From: Catenulispora pinisilvae
GTDB taxonomy: Bacteria > Actinomycetota > Actinomycetes > Streptomycetales > Catenulisporaceae
Length of the DNA stretch: 38,833 nt
Direction of reading: 5' to 3'
Assembly: GCF_015356865.1 (NCBI RefSeq)
Contig: NZ_JAAFZA010000083.1
Coordinates: forward strand, 1 to 38,833
In this document: in pieces, positions 1-6,978 of the stretch
Layout: each line of letters opens with the position of its first letter
Numbering within the stretch: the first letter of the stretch is position 1
Made by a program: the position numbers and the translations under genes
The notes under the pieces: model-generated
The model's database searches: none
What the model saw: only the letters and a program-made list of their open reading frames with translations
What the model was told of the DNA's origin: nothing

Positions 1-882
1 CCCGAACAACCCCGCCCCGCGTCCCCACTCCCCCATGACCAGCTTCGGCAACAGCGCGTTGAACACCGTCACCACCACGCTGCCCTGCGCGTAGAGCAAG
101 ATCAACCGGGCGAGCGGGGCTGACCGGGGACCTCGTGAGCCGCGACCGGAATCGGAATCGGAATTGGGAACCCGAGCCACCGCAACCGATTCAGCGCCTG
201 GCTCGACCTCTAGAGCAAGCCCCCGCCCAACGCCAGCACCAGCACGGGCACCGGCACCGGCACCGGCACCGGCACGGGCACGGGCACGGGCACCGGCACC
301 GGCACCGGCACGCCCACCAACCCCCGCCACCAAAACCGCCGACACCAAAAACGTCCCCGCATTGAAGACCAACAACGGCGAAGCCCCCAACCGCTGCACC
401 AACAACCCCCCGACCGTCGCCGACAGCAACATCCCGCCCTGCGTGGCCATCTCGTAGTTCGCGTTGAACCGCCGCACCTGCGAGGCCCGCACCCGCTCCT
501 TGACCATCGCGTTGCTCACCGGGAAGAACAGCGCCGCCACCACCGCCAAAGCGAAGTTCGCCGCATACACCCCCACCCCCTGCGCCCCGCCGCAGGCCAG
601 CCACACCGGCAGGGCCAGGGCCAGCACCGCCGACGCCAGATCGCACCCGATCCACAGCCGCCGCCGGTCGTGCCGGTCCGCCAGCCGCCCGAAGTACGGC
701 GAGAGCACCACCTGCGGCACGGCCACCGCGACGAACAGCAGGCCGACCGACAACATCGTCCGGTCGTCCCGGATCATCAGCAGCGCCCCGGCGATCAGCT
801 GCACGTTGTTGCCCAGGGCGGTGACGAAAGCGGCGGGTACGAGCAGCCGCTCGGCCCGCCGCGTGGCGCTTGCGAGTTCCAT
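1..882 (-). CDS. MFS transporter, N-terminal 294 residues (runs off the left edge)
   Basis: The reverse strand is open from ATG at 882 to the window edge. The product begins MELASATRRAERLLVPAAF and reads as a 12-helix major facilitator. Hydrophobic segments alternate with short loops, and the loop after TM2 carries the MFS signature (YFGRLADRHDRRRLW, about residues 65-79). About six helices precede a long hydrophilic central loop built of Gly-Ala and Arg-Ala repeats (about residues 190-214), and a seventh helix starts near the edge (LILLYAQGSVVVTVF). Substrate cannot be told; the DHA-type drug exporters or the macrolide-efflux-like group are possible. The gene lies 127 bp downstream of the ABC1 kinase gene on the same strand, and a palindrome sits just upstream of its start, so it probably has its own regulated promoter. 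The C-terminal half is outside the window. Confidence 0.85.
   Translation of the reverse strand, partial: MELASATRRAERLLVPAAFVTALGNNVQLIAGALLMIRDDRTMLSVGLLFVAVAVPQVVLSPYFGRLADRHDRRRLWIGCDLASAVLALALPVWLACGGAQGVGVYAANFALAVVAALFFPVSNAMVKERVRASQVRRFNANYEMATQGGMLLSATVGGLLVQRLGASPLLVFNAGTFLVSAVLVAGVGGRAGAGAGARARARAGAGAGAGARAGAGVGRGLALEVEPGAESVAVARVPNSDSDSGRGSRGPRSAPLARLILLYAQGSVVVTVFNALLPKLVMGEWGRGAGLFG
242..313. repeat. 12-unit hexanucleotide tandem repeat inside the MFS gene
   Basis: Twelve consecutive 6-bp units of GCACCG or GCACGG (the last is GCACGC) run without interruption. On the coding strand they give alternating Gly-Ala and Arg-Ala pairs in the cytoplasmic loop between the two MFS halves. 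Unit number can change without shifting the reading frame. Confidence 0.9.
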
Positions 883-905
883 GAGCCCCAGTCTCGACAG
901 GTTCG

Positions 906-922
906 CTGACACCGACTGTCAG
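906..922. promoter_or_regulatory. Candidate operator upstream of the MFS gene
   Basis: A perfect inverted repeat, CTGACA-N5-TGTCAG, lies 23 bp upstream of the MFS start codon. The size and symmetry suit a TetR- or MarR-type repressor. No such regulator gene is present in the window next to it, so the assignment is inferred from position only. Confidence 0.4.
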
Positions 923-958
923 TGAAAACCAGCAGGGAAAGTGAAAACCAGCGGGGAA
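921..958. repeat. Tandem 19-bp duplication
   Basis: Two adjacent 19-bp copies (AGTGAAAACCAGC followed by AGGGAA or GGGGAA) differ at one position. They begin within the right arm of the CTGACA/TGTCAG palindrome and lie between the ABC1 kinase gene and the MFS gene, in the presumed MFS promoter region. Confidence 0.85.
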
Positions 959-1009
959 TCGAAAGCCGGCAGAGCAGCCCCAGCCCTCAGACCCAGGCGA
1001 AACGCAAAC

Positions 1010-2950
1010 TCACTCCTCAGGCCGCCGGAACACGACCACCAGCACCCGCAACGCCAACACGCTGGCCACCGCCAAGAAGCTGTACCCGAGGAACTGGTAC
1101 AGGCTCACCGACTTCCCGACCATCGGCCCGTTCTGCCGCCCGACCATCAGCACCCCCATCACCCCGGACGTCGCCGCGAGCACCGTGATCAGCACCTGGT
1201 GCACCAGCCGGGTCACCACCTCCCGGTCCCGCCGGTCGGCGAACAGCCGCACGTTCACACTCAGCTTGCCGCCCTCCAGCGCCCCGACCAGCCGGTCCAC
1301 CCGGCGCGGCAGCCGCCGCAGCATCGGCACCAACGCGGCCAACTCGGCCGTGGCCTCACGCTTGAGCGCGTCCGGCGTCAGCTTCTCGGCCGCGTACCCG
1401 CCGGCCAGTTTGCGCGCCTCGGTGACGATGTCGAAGTCGTGCGTCAGCTCGCTCAGCGTCCCCTCCAACGTCCCCAACGCCCGGAACACCGCCGCGACCT
1501 CGGCCGGGACCGCCAAGCCGTGGGAGGTGACGATCCGGAACAGGTCCGTGAACATCGCGACGTCGAACCCTGAGTCGCGGCGCAGATGCCGCGCCGTGAA
1601 CCGCCCCAGGTCCCGTTCCAGCGCGGCCTCGTCGATGTCCTCCGGCGCCGTCATCACCTCCAGCACCGCGTCGCACAGATACAGCGGGTCCCCCGCGTCG
1701 ACAGCCGCCAGCAGCCGCTGCATCGACGACCGCAGCGCGGAGTCCAGCCGGCCCACCGAGCCGAAGTCGAGCATCCCCAGCCGGCCGTCGGGCAGCAGCA
1801 GGATGTTGCCGGGGTGCGGATCGGCGTGGAAGACGCCGTCGATCATCACCTGCCGCAGCAGATAGTCCAGCAGCCGCTCGGCCAACTCGCGCGGATCGAT
1901 CCCGCGCTCGGCCAGCTCCGGCATCGCCCGCCGCAACGGCACGCCGTCGAACCGTTCCATCACCAGCACCCGCGCCGAGGACTGCGCGGTGAACGCCTTC
2001 GGCACGGCCACCCCCTCGACCCGGGTCACCGCCACCGCCGCCAGGTTCCGGGCCTCGATCCGGAAGTCCAACTCCTCGCGCAGCGCGTTCGCGAACCCCT
2101 CGGCGAGCGCCACGACGCCCAGCGACCGGGCCCAGGACGTGCGCCGTTCCAGCGTCCGGGCCAGCCGCCGGATGATGTCCAGGTCGCGGTTCACCTGCGT
2201 GGTGACGCCGGGCCGGCGCACCTTGACCACCACCTCCTCGCCGGAGAGCAGCCGCGCGGTGTGCACCTGCGCGACCGACGCCGCGGCCAGCGGCTCGCGG
2301 TCGAACCGGTCGAAGACCTTCCCGACCGCTCCGTACTCGGCGGCCAACACGGCCTCGATCTCCGGCCACGCCACGAAGGCGGCCTGGTGTTGCAGCAGCG
2401 AGAGCTCGTCGACGACCTCGGCCGGGAGCAGATCGCGGCGGGTGGACAGGATCTGGCCGAACTTGATGAACGTCAGCCCGCCCTCGTTCAGCGCCTCCCG
2501 CAACGACCGGCCGATGTTCGCCTGCGGCCGCCGGCCTCGCAGATAAGGACCGAGGCCGTGGCGCATCAGGATCATGGTGAACCGCCAGTACCGGCGGGAG
2601 CGCGCCACCCGGCTGCGCAGGCCCCTGACCCACTCCAGCGGGGTCGGCAGGCTGCCGCTGGGCGCCAATGCCTCAGCGACCACCAGGAACACCATGCTGG
2701 GCAGCAGGATGACCAGCATCGCCAACACCAGCAGCAGCGGCTTCCTGGCGTCCGCCAGGGTGCCGTCGGGCAGCTTGGGACCGAGCATCGCGTTCAGGAT
2801 CGGCGCGGACGCCGCGAAGGAGATCCCGGCGGCGATGATCAGCCGGGTGGCCGAGAACCGGACGCCCAGCAGCCGCCGCACGACGGAGCCGAGCACGACC
2901 ACCGTCACGATCCAGGTCACCAGGAACATCGGTCCCTGCAAGTAGCTCAT
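1010..2950 (-). CDS. ABC1/UbiB-family atypical kinase, membrane anchored
   Basis: This 646-residue protein belongs to the ABC1 (ADCK/UbiB) atypical kinase family. Three hydrophobic segments lie at about residues 8-26, 35-55 and 70-92. The kinase-like core has the family-specific KxGQ motif (KFGQ, 163-166), the Ala-rich loop replacing the P-loop (AAASVAQVH, 222-230), the ATP-binding Lys (VVKVRRPG, about 243), the HADPHPGN catalytic loop (375-382) and the DFG motif (395-397). Two more membrane helices end the protein (about 580-640), as in bacterial UbiB. Family members support isoprenoid-quinone metabolism or lipid homeostasis; the substrate here is unknown. It follows mscL by 40 bp and is probably co-transcribed with it. 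There is no free ribosome-binding site: the only purine run (AATAAGG) lies inside a hairpin that ends next to the ATG. Confidence 0.93.
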   Translation of the reverse strand: MSYLQGPMFLVTWIVTVVVLGSVVRRLLGVRFSATRLIIAAGISFAASAPILNAMLGPKLPDGTLADARKPLLLVLAMLVILLPSMVFLVVAEALAPSGSLPTPLEWVRGLRSRVARSRRYWRFTMILMRHGLGPYLRGRRPQANIGRSLREALNEGGLTFIKFGQILSTRRDLLPAEVVDELSLLQHQAAFVAWPEIEAVLAAEYGAVGKVFDRFDREPLAAASVAQVHTARLLSGEEVVVKVRRPGVTTQVNRDLDIIRRLARTLERRTSWARSLGVVALAEGFANALREELDFRIEARNLAAVAVTRVEGVAVPKAFTAQSSARVLVMERFDGVPLRRAMPELAERGIDPRELAERLLDYLLRQVMIDGVFHADPHPGNILLLPDGRLGMLDFGSVGRLDSALRSSMQRLLAAVDAGDPLYLCDAVLEVMTAPEDIDEAALERDLGRFTARHLRRDSGFDVAMFTDLFRIVTSHGLAVPAEVAAVFRALGTLEGTLSELTHDFDIVTEARKLAGGYAAEKLTPDALKREATAELAALVPMLRRLPRRVDRLVGALEGGKLSVNVRLFADRRDREVVTRLVHQVLITVLAATSGVMGVLMVGRQNGPMVGKSVSLYQFLGYSFLAVASVLALRVLVVVFRRPEE

Positions 2951-2973
2951 GCGGCGACCTTATTGGTCGCCGC
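2951..2973 (-). promoter_or_regulatory. Hairpin abutting the ABC1 kinase start codon
   Basis: The perfect inverted repeat GCGGCGACC-N5-GGTCGCCGC has 9-bp arms and a 5-nt loop. It ends directly before the ATG at 2950. In the leftward transcript the only Shine-Dalgarno-like sequence is the loop and the first bases of the right arm. The hairpin could therefore gate translation of the kinase, or weakly terminate mscL transcripts; no U-tract follows. Confidence 0.6.
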
Positions 2974-2990
2974 AACCGCAATGGCGCTGT

Positions 2991-3587
2991 TCACGCACCT
3001 GCGCTCGCGGCGCCGGCCACCGGCTTGAGGCCGGCCGCCGGCACCAGCTCCGACTCCGGCTCGGGCTCCGACTCAGGCTCCGGCTCGGGCTCCGGCTCGG
3101 GCTCCCTCATCTCCGGCAGCTCGGCACGCAGCGGGATCGCGCCGGGGACGTCGTCGGTGAGCAGCGGTGAATCCTCGTCGAGGATCGGGCTCACGGTCGA
3201 GGTGCAGAAGCTGCACCGCCGGGCCCGCGCCGGGATCTGCTGCAAGCACTCCGGGCAGGGGCGCTTGGAGTGCGACAGGTCGTGGTGCGGGTTCAACTCC
3301 TCGGTGAGCTTGTTCACCGGCAGCACGATGAGGAAGTACAGCGTGGCGGCGGTGAGCAGGAAGCTGATGCCGGCGTTGACGAACAGCCCGTAGGGGAAGG
3401 TCGTCTTGCCCAGCGAGAAGTGCTTCTGGCTGTAGTCGCCGATGCCGCCGGTCGCCCAGCCGATCAGCGGCGTGAGGAACGCCCCGGTGAACGCGGTGAC
3501 CATCGCGCTGAACGCGGCGCCGATGACGACGCCGACGGCCAGCCCGATGACGTTCCCGCGCACGACGAATTTCGCGAAGCCGTTCAT
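2991..3587 (-). CDS. mscL: Large-conductance mechanosensitive channel MscL with zinc-ribbon and Pro-Glu tail
   Basis: The 198-residue product starts MNGFAKFVVRGNVIGLAVGV, the amphipathic N-terminus and pore-lining TM1 of MscL, and has TM2 at about residues 65-90. MscL opens under membrane tension and releases solutes during osmotic downshock. Typical MscL is about 130-150 residues. This one adds a CxxC-x10-CxxC knuckle (CPECLQQIP...CSFC, about 110-127) that looks like a zinc ribbon, and then a Pro-Glu/Ser-Glu repeat tail. A strong ribosome-binding site (AGGGGGG) precedes the ATG. It lies between terC (same strand, upstream) and the ABC1 kinase gene, 40 bp away. Confidence 0.93.
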   Translation of the reverse strand: MNGFAKFVVRGNVIGLAVGVVIGAAFSAMVTAFTGAFLTPLIGWATGGIGDYSQKHFSLGKTTFPYGLFVNAGISFLLTAATLYFLIVLPVNKLTEELNPHHDLSHSKRPCPECLQQIPARARRCSFCTSTVSPILDEDSPLLTDDVPGAIPLRAELPEMREPEPEPEPEPESEPEPESELVPAAGLKPVAGAASAGA

Positions 3588-3691
3588 TGACCCCCCTGGG
3601 TCTCACAGGATACTGACAAGATTCGCGCGGCAGCATGCCACATCCGGTCGGCGCCTGGGAAAACGACCTCTCGCCCGGAGGTCGGGCGACG

Positions 3692-4780
3692 CTACTTCTC
3701 CAGCGGTTCCTTCTTCGCCGATTCCTGCTCCACCGATTCCTGCCCGACCAGATTCGTCTCCACCGGCTGCTTCTCCGCCGATACCTGCTCGACCAGACCC
3801 GTCTCCACCGGCTCCGCCTCCGCCGGCTCCGCGCCCCGCGTGCTCCACAAGCTGGTCACCGTCGTGATCGCCAGGACCCCGATGATGACCCCCAGCGAAA
3901 CCGCGATCCCGATCGTCGGCACGGTGACCGGCCCGATGTGCTCGACCCCGGAGCCGTGCAGCGCCTCGAAGACCATCTTCACGCCGATGAAGGCCAGGAT
4001 CGCCGACAGCCCGTAGGACAGGTGCACCAGCCGGTCCATCAGTGCGCCGAGCAGGAAGTACAGCTGCCGCAGGCCCAGCAGCGCCAGGGCGTTGGCGGTG
4101 AAGACGATGTACGGCTCCTTGGTCAGCCCGAAGATCGCCGGGATGGAGTCCAGCGCGAACAGCAGGTCGGTGGAGCCGATCGCGACCATCACGATCAGCA
4201 TCGGGGTGAACCGCCGGTGCCCGCCGACGTGCGTGACCAGCCGCGCGCCGTCGTAGTCGTCGGTGGTCTTCACGGCCGTGCGCACCCGGCGCAGCAGCCG
4301 GTTCTCCTTGAAGTCCTCCTCGCCGCCGTGCCCGGCGGCGAGCTTGACCGCGGTGTAGACCAGGAACGCGCCGAAGAAGTAGAAGATCCAGCTGAACTGG
4401 TTGATGACCGCGCTGCCGACGCCGATGAAGATGCCGCGCAGCACCAGGGCCATCACCACGCCCCACAGCAGCACCTGGGACTGGTAGGCGCGCGGGACGC
4501 GCAGCTTGGTCAAGATGATGACGAAGACGAACAGATTATCGACGCTGAGGCTGTATTCGGTGATCCAGCCGGCGAAGAACTCGCTGCCGTAGCGATGGCT
4601 GGTGAAGTACCAGACACCGATGCCGAACAGGATGCTGGCGGCGACGATGGCGGACACCCAGACCGCGGCCTCGCGGGTCTTGATCGCGTGCGGGTAGCGG
4701 ATGCCGTGCCACAGGTCCAGGCCCACGGCCGCGGCCAGCACGGCGATGGTGACGATCCAGACGGTGAGGCTGACATGCAT
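3692..4780 (-). CDS. TerC family integral membrane protein
   Basis: The 362-residue product has about nine hydrophobic helices and the TerC signature acidic motifs: SVDNLFVFVII (about residues 79-89) and TDLLFALDSIPAIFG (about 203-217), whose Asp residues are conserved in the family. TerC/Alx proteins are linked to manganese or other metal export and to metal loading of secreted proteins; tellurite resistance is the historical name. The C-terminal 55 residues are a charged Glu/Val/Gln-rich tail with imperfect internal repeats (PVETGLVEQ, PVETNLVGQ), beyond the usual family end. GGAGG lies 9 bases before the ATG. A structured leader upstream suggests metal-responsive control. Confidence 0.92.
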   Translation of the reverse strand: MHVSLTVWIVTIAVLAAAVGLDLWHGIRYPHAIKTREAAVWVSAIVAASILFGIGVWYFTSHRYGSEFFAGWITEYSLSVDNLFVFVIILTKLRVPRAYQSQVLLWGVVMALVLRGIFIGVGSAVINQFSWIFYFFGAFLVYTAVKLAAGHGGEEDFKENRLLRRVRTAVKTTDDYDGARLVTHVGGHRRFTPMLIVMVAIGSTDLLFALDSIPAIFGLTKEPYIVFTANALALLGLRQLYFLLGALMDRLVHLSYGLSAILAFIGVKMVFEALHGSGVEHIGPVTVPTIGIAVSLGVIIGVLAITTVTSLWSTRGAEPAEAEPVETGLVEQVSAEKQPVETNLVGQESVEQESAKKEPLEK

Positions 4781-4960
4781 TGCGGGGCTCCTCCGGCGTT
4801 GTCAAGACGTGCACAAGCGCCGGAAGTCTTCTCCGCCTAAACCGCAGCTCAGGCTGGGGGACCGGGAGCTTTGAGGCTCCGTGATGACGGCCCGTCCGAT
4901 TGGGGAGTACTCCCCTCCGATACCTCGATGGTCCCAGGAGCGCGGGCTATAACGCAAACC
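4781..4960 (-). promoter_or_regulatory. Structured 5' leader of terC (yybP-ykoY-like manganese riboswitch candidate)
   Basis: Read leftward, the region before terC contains GGAGGGGAGTACTCCCC (about 4918-4902), then GTCATCACGGAG (about 4888-4877) and a small hairpin (GGAGC-N6-GCTCC, 4865-4880). The GGGGAGUA and (G)UCAUCACGG blocks, in this order and upstream of a TerC gene, resemble what I remember of yybP-ykoY leaders. The fold has not been computed, and the boundaries are approximate. Confidence 0.5.
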
Positions 4961-5005
4961 GAAGTACGGACGAGCGCCGAATCTGCTTTAGTGGACACGG
5001 ATCTA

Positions 5006-5021
5006 TGTGGTTTAGACCACA
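5006..5021. promoter_or_regulatory. DasR-like operator (dre) upstream of the SIS gene
   Basis: TGTGGTTTAGACCACA has perfect 6-bp arms (TGTGGT/ACCACA) around TTAG. It matches 12 of 16 positions of the remembered DasR consensus ACTGGTCTAGACCACT. A degenerate half copy (GGTAAACCACACCGAT) follows at about 5037-5052, and ACCACACCGAT occurs twice. The site is 65 bp before the SIS-domain gene. DasR is the GntR-family GlcNAc regulator of actinomycetes. Confidence 0.6.
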
Positions 5022-5085
5022 CCGATAGAGCACACCGGTAAACCACACCGATCCGGGTCACCGAACCGCACCGAGGGAGAAGCCC

Positions 5086-5859
5086 ATGGAGTCCCTGCCG
5101 CCGGAGCTGTCGCCGACCGGATACCTCGCCGAGGTCCGCCGGGTGCTGGAGCATATCGAGAAGACCCAGCTGGACGCGGTCGCGGCGGCCGGCGCCCTGG
5201 TCGCGGACTCGATCGCGAACGAGGGCGTGCTGCAGGCGTTCGGGACCGGGCACTCCGAGGCGCTGGCGATGGAGGTGGCCGGGCGGGCCGGCGGGTTCGT
5301 GCCGAGCAACAAGCTGGCGCTGCGCGACCTGATCCTGTTCGGCGGGGAGTCGGTGGACTTCCTCAACGACCCCAAGATCGAGCGCCGGGAGGGGCTGGCC
5401 AAGCGGATCTACGACCTGGCGCCGGTCGAGCCGCAGGACGTGTTCATCATCGCCTCCAACTCCGGCGGCAACGGCGTGATCGTGGACCTGGCCGAGCACG
5501 TCACCTCGCTCGGGCACAAGCTGATCGCCGTCACCTCCCTGGAGCACACCGCGCGCATCACCTCGCGGCACTCCTCCGGCAAGCGCCTGAAGGACTTCGC
5601 CGACGTGGTGCTGGACAACGGCGCCCCGTACGGCGACTCGGTGCTGCCGCTGCCCTCCTTCGGCGCGAACGTGTGCGGCATCTCCTCGGTCGGCAACGCG
5701 GTCCTGGCCCAGGCGATGATCGCCGAATCGATCCGGCTGCTGGCCGAGCGCGGCATCGAGGCACCGATCTACCTGTCGGCGAACGCCATCGGCACCGACA
5801 CCCACAACGACGAGCTCGAGGCGAGATACGCCGGACGGATCCGGCGCTCGGCGTCCTGA
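5086..5859 (+). CDS. SIS-domain phosphosugar-binding / sugar isomerase-like protein (UPF0309 type)
   Basis: A 257-residue protein with one SIS domain. The sugar-phosphate-binding loops are AFGTGHSEALAMEVAGRAG (about residues 51-69) and IIASNSGGNGVIVDLAEH (about 121-138), followed by LIAVTSLEH. It belongs to the UPF0309-like group of SIS proteins that bind phosphorylated amino sugars; the exact reaction is not established. No separate catalytic domain is present. The ATG has a GAGGGAGAAG ribosome-binding site 6 bases upstream. The DasR-like palindrome before it suggests induction by GlcNAc metabolism, in keeping with the hexosaminidase gene further right. The PAC2 gene follows on the same strand after about 105 bp. 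Confidence 0.85.
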   Translation: MESLPPELSPTGYLAEVRRVLEHIEKTQLDAVAAAGALVADSIANEGVLQAFGTGHSEALAMEVAGRAGGFVPSNKLALRDLILFGGESVDFLNDPKIERREGLAKRIYDLAPVEPQDVFIIASNSGGNGVIVDLAEHVTSLGHKLIAVTSLEHTARITSRHSSGKRLKDFADVVLDNGAPYGDSVLPLPSFGANVCGISSVGNAVLAQAMIAESIRLLAERGIEAPIYLSANAIGTDTHNDELEARYAGRIRRSAS

Positions 5860-5964
5860 ACGCGGGCGGCTCGGCGTGGAATAGATCACCACCCGCCGGT
5901 CGCTGATGGTTAGGCTGGACGTGAACGGCCGGACAGCCCGACGAGACGGATGAGGTGCTTCACA

Positions 5965-6888
5965 GTGGTCGCGCGCAAGGATCCCAAAGCTCTGTACGAG
6001 CTGGCGCCCGGCACACCGGGCCTGGCCGGCGTCGTCATGCTGCACCAGATGGAAGGCTTCATGGACGCCGGCGGCGCCGGCCGGCTGGCCAGCGAGCACC
6101 TGCTGGACCAGTTCGACCACCGCCTGGTCGCCTCCTTCGACGTGGACCGGCTCATCGACTACCGCAGCCGGCGCCCCACGATGACCTTCGACAAAGACCA
6201 CTACGACCACTATGAAGACCCGGCCCTGGACTTGCACCTGCTCACCGACGGAGCCGGCAAGCGCTTCCTGCTCCTGGACGGCCTGGAGCCAGACCGCGAA
6301 TGGGAACTGTTCGCCCTGGCCGTCCGCAGCCTGGTAGAGCACTACGACATCAGCATCACGGTCGGCATGCACGGCATCCCCATGGGCATCCCGCACACCA
6401 GGCCCCTGGGCATCACCGCCCACGCCACCAACCCCGGCCTGGTCGACACCACAGACCAGCCGGTCCTGGACCGCCTCCAGGTTCCCAGCTCGGCGGCCTC
6501 CCTGATGGAGTACCGCCTGGGCGAATGGGGCCACGACGCCGCCGGCTTCGCCGTCCACGTCCCCCACTACCTGGCCAGCTCCCTGTATCCGCAAGCTGCG
6601 ATCCGCCTCCTGCGCGCCGTCTCCGAAGCCACCGGCCTGGTCCTGCCCGACGTGGAACTGCGCGACGCCGCCCGCCGCGCCTCGGAGGACATCGAGCGCC
6701 AGGTCCAGGAATCCTCCGAGGTCGAGGACGTAGTGCGCGCCCTGGAGCGGCAGTACGACGCGTTCAACGTAACGGACCGCAAGAACCTGCTCAGCGACAA
6801 CGACGGCAGGATGCCCACCGCGGACGAACTGGCGGCGGAGTTCGAGCGCTTCCTGGCGGACCAGGACGGACCGCCCACGGCGCCGTGA
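5965..6888 (+). CDS. PAC2 family protein
   Basis: The 307-residue product (VARKDPKALYELAPG start) belongs to the PAC2 family, named after eukaryotic proteasome-assembly chaperones. The core contains VVMLHQMEGFMDAGGAGRLASEHL in pieces that match the family's GxxDAG region (about residues 27-50), a central HGIPMGIPHTRP segment, and PHYLASSLYPQAAIRLL. A Glu-rich helical tail follows. In actinobacteria these are cytosolic proteins of unknown function found in proteasome-bearing genomes. I chose GTG at 5965 because GATGAGGTG lies at the right distance; an in-frame ATG at 5950 overlaps that site and is the alternative. A strong hairpin terminator follows the gene. Confidence 0.88.
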   Translation: MVARKDPKALYELAPGTPGLAGVVMLHQMEGFMDAGGAGRLASEHLLDQFDHRLVASFDVDRLIDYRSRRPTMTFDKDHYDHYEDPALDLHLLTDGAGKRFLLLDGLEPDREWELFALAVRSLVEHYDISITVGMHGIPMGIPHTRPLGITAHATNPGLVDTTDQPVLDRLQVPSSAASLMEYRLGEWGHDAAGFAVHVPHYLASSLYPQAAIRLLRAVSEATGLVLPDVELRDAARRASEDIERQVQESSEVEDVVRALERQYDAFNVTDRKNLLSDNDGRMPTADELAAEFERFLADQDGPPTAP

Positions 6889-6912
6889 ACACCGCCCCTT
6901 CATGAGAACCCT

Positions 6913-6933
6913 GATTCTCCAGATTCTCCAGAT
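6913..6933. repeat. Short tandem GATTCTCCA repeat
   Basis: Two and one third copies of GATTCTCCA lie between the PAC2 stop codon and the following hairpin. They may be part of a promoter or operator for the NACHT gene; nothing else identifies them. Confidence 0.6.
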
Positions 6934-6935
6934 CG

Positions 6936-6978
6936 AAGACCGCCGCACCCGACATGATGGTCGGATGCGGCGGTCTTT
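6936..6978 (+). terminator. Long hairpin terminator after PAC2, overlapping the NACHT start
   Basis: AAGACCGCCGCA (6936-6947) pairs with TGCGGCGGTCTT (6966-6977). An inner CCGAC/GTCGG stem closes a 6-nt loop, giving 17 base pairs with one C/A mismatch and ending in TTT. This is a good intrinsic terminator for the PAC2 unit. One candidate start codon of the NACHT gene (ATG at 6965) lies within the structure. Confidence 0.75.

Noticed and set aside
4849-6948. Leftward open frame of 699 codons
   Set aside because: Antisense to the SIS and PAC2 genes and across their intergenic region; no recognisable motif.
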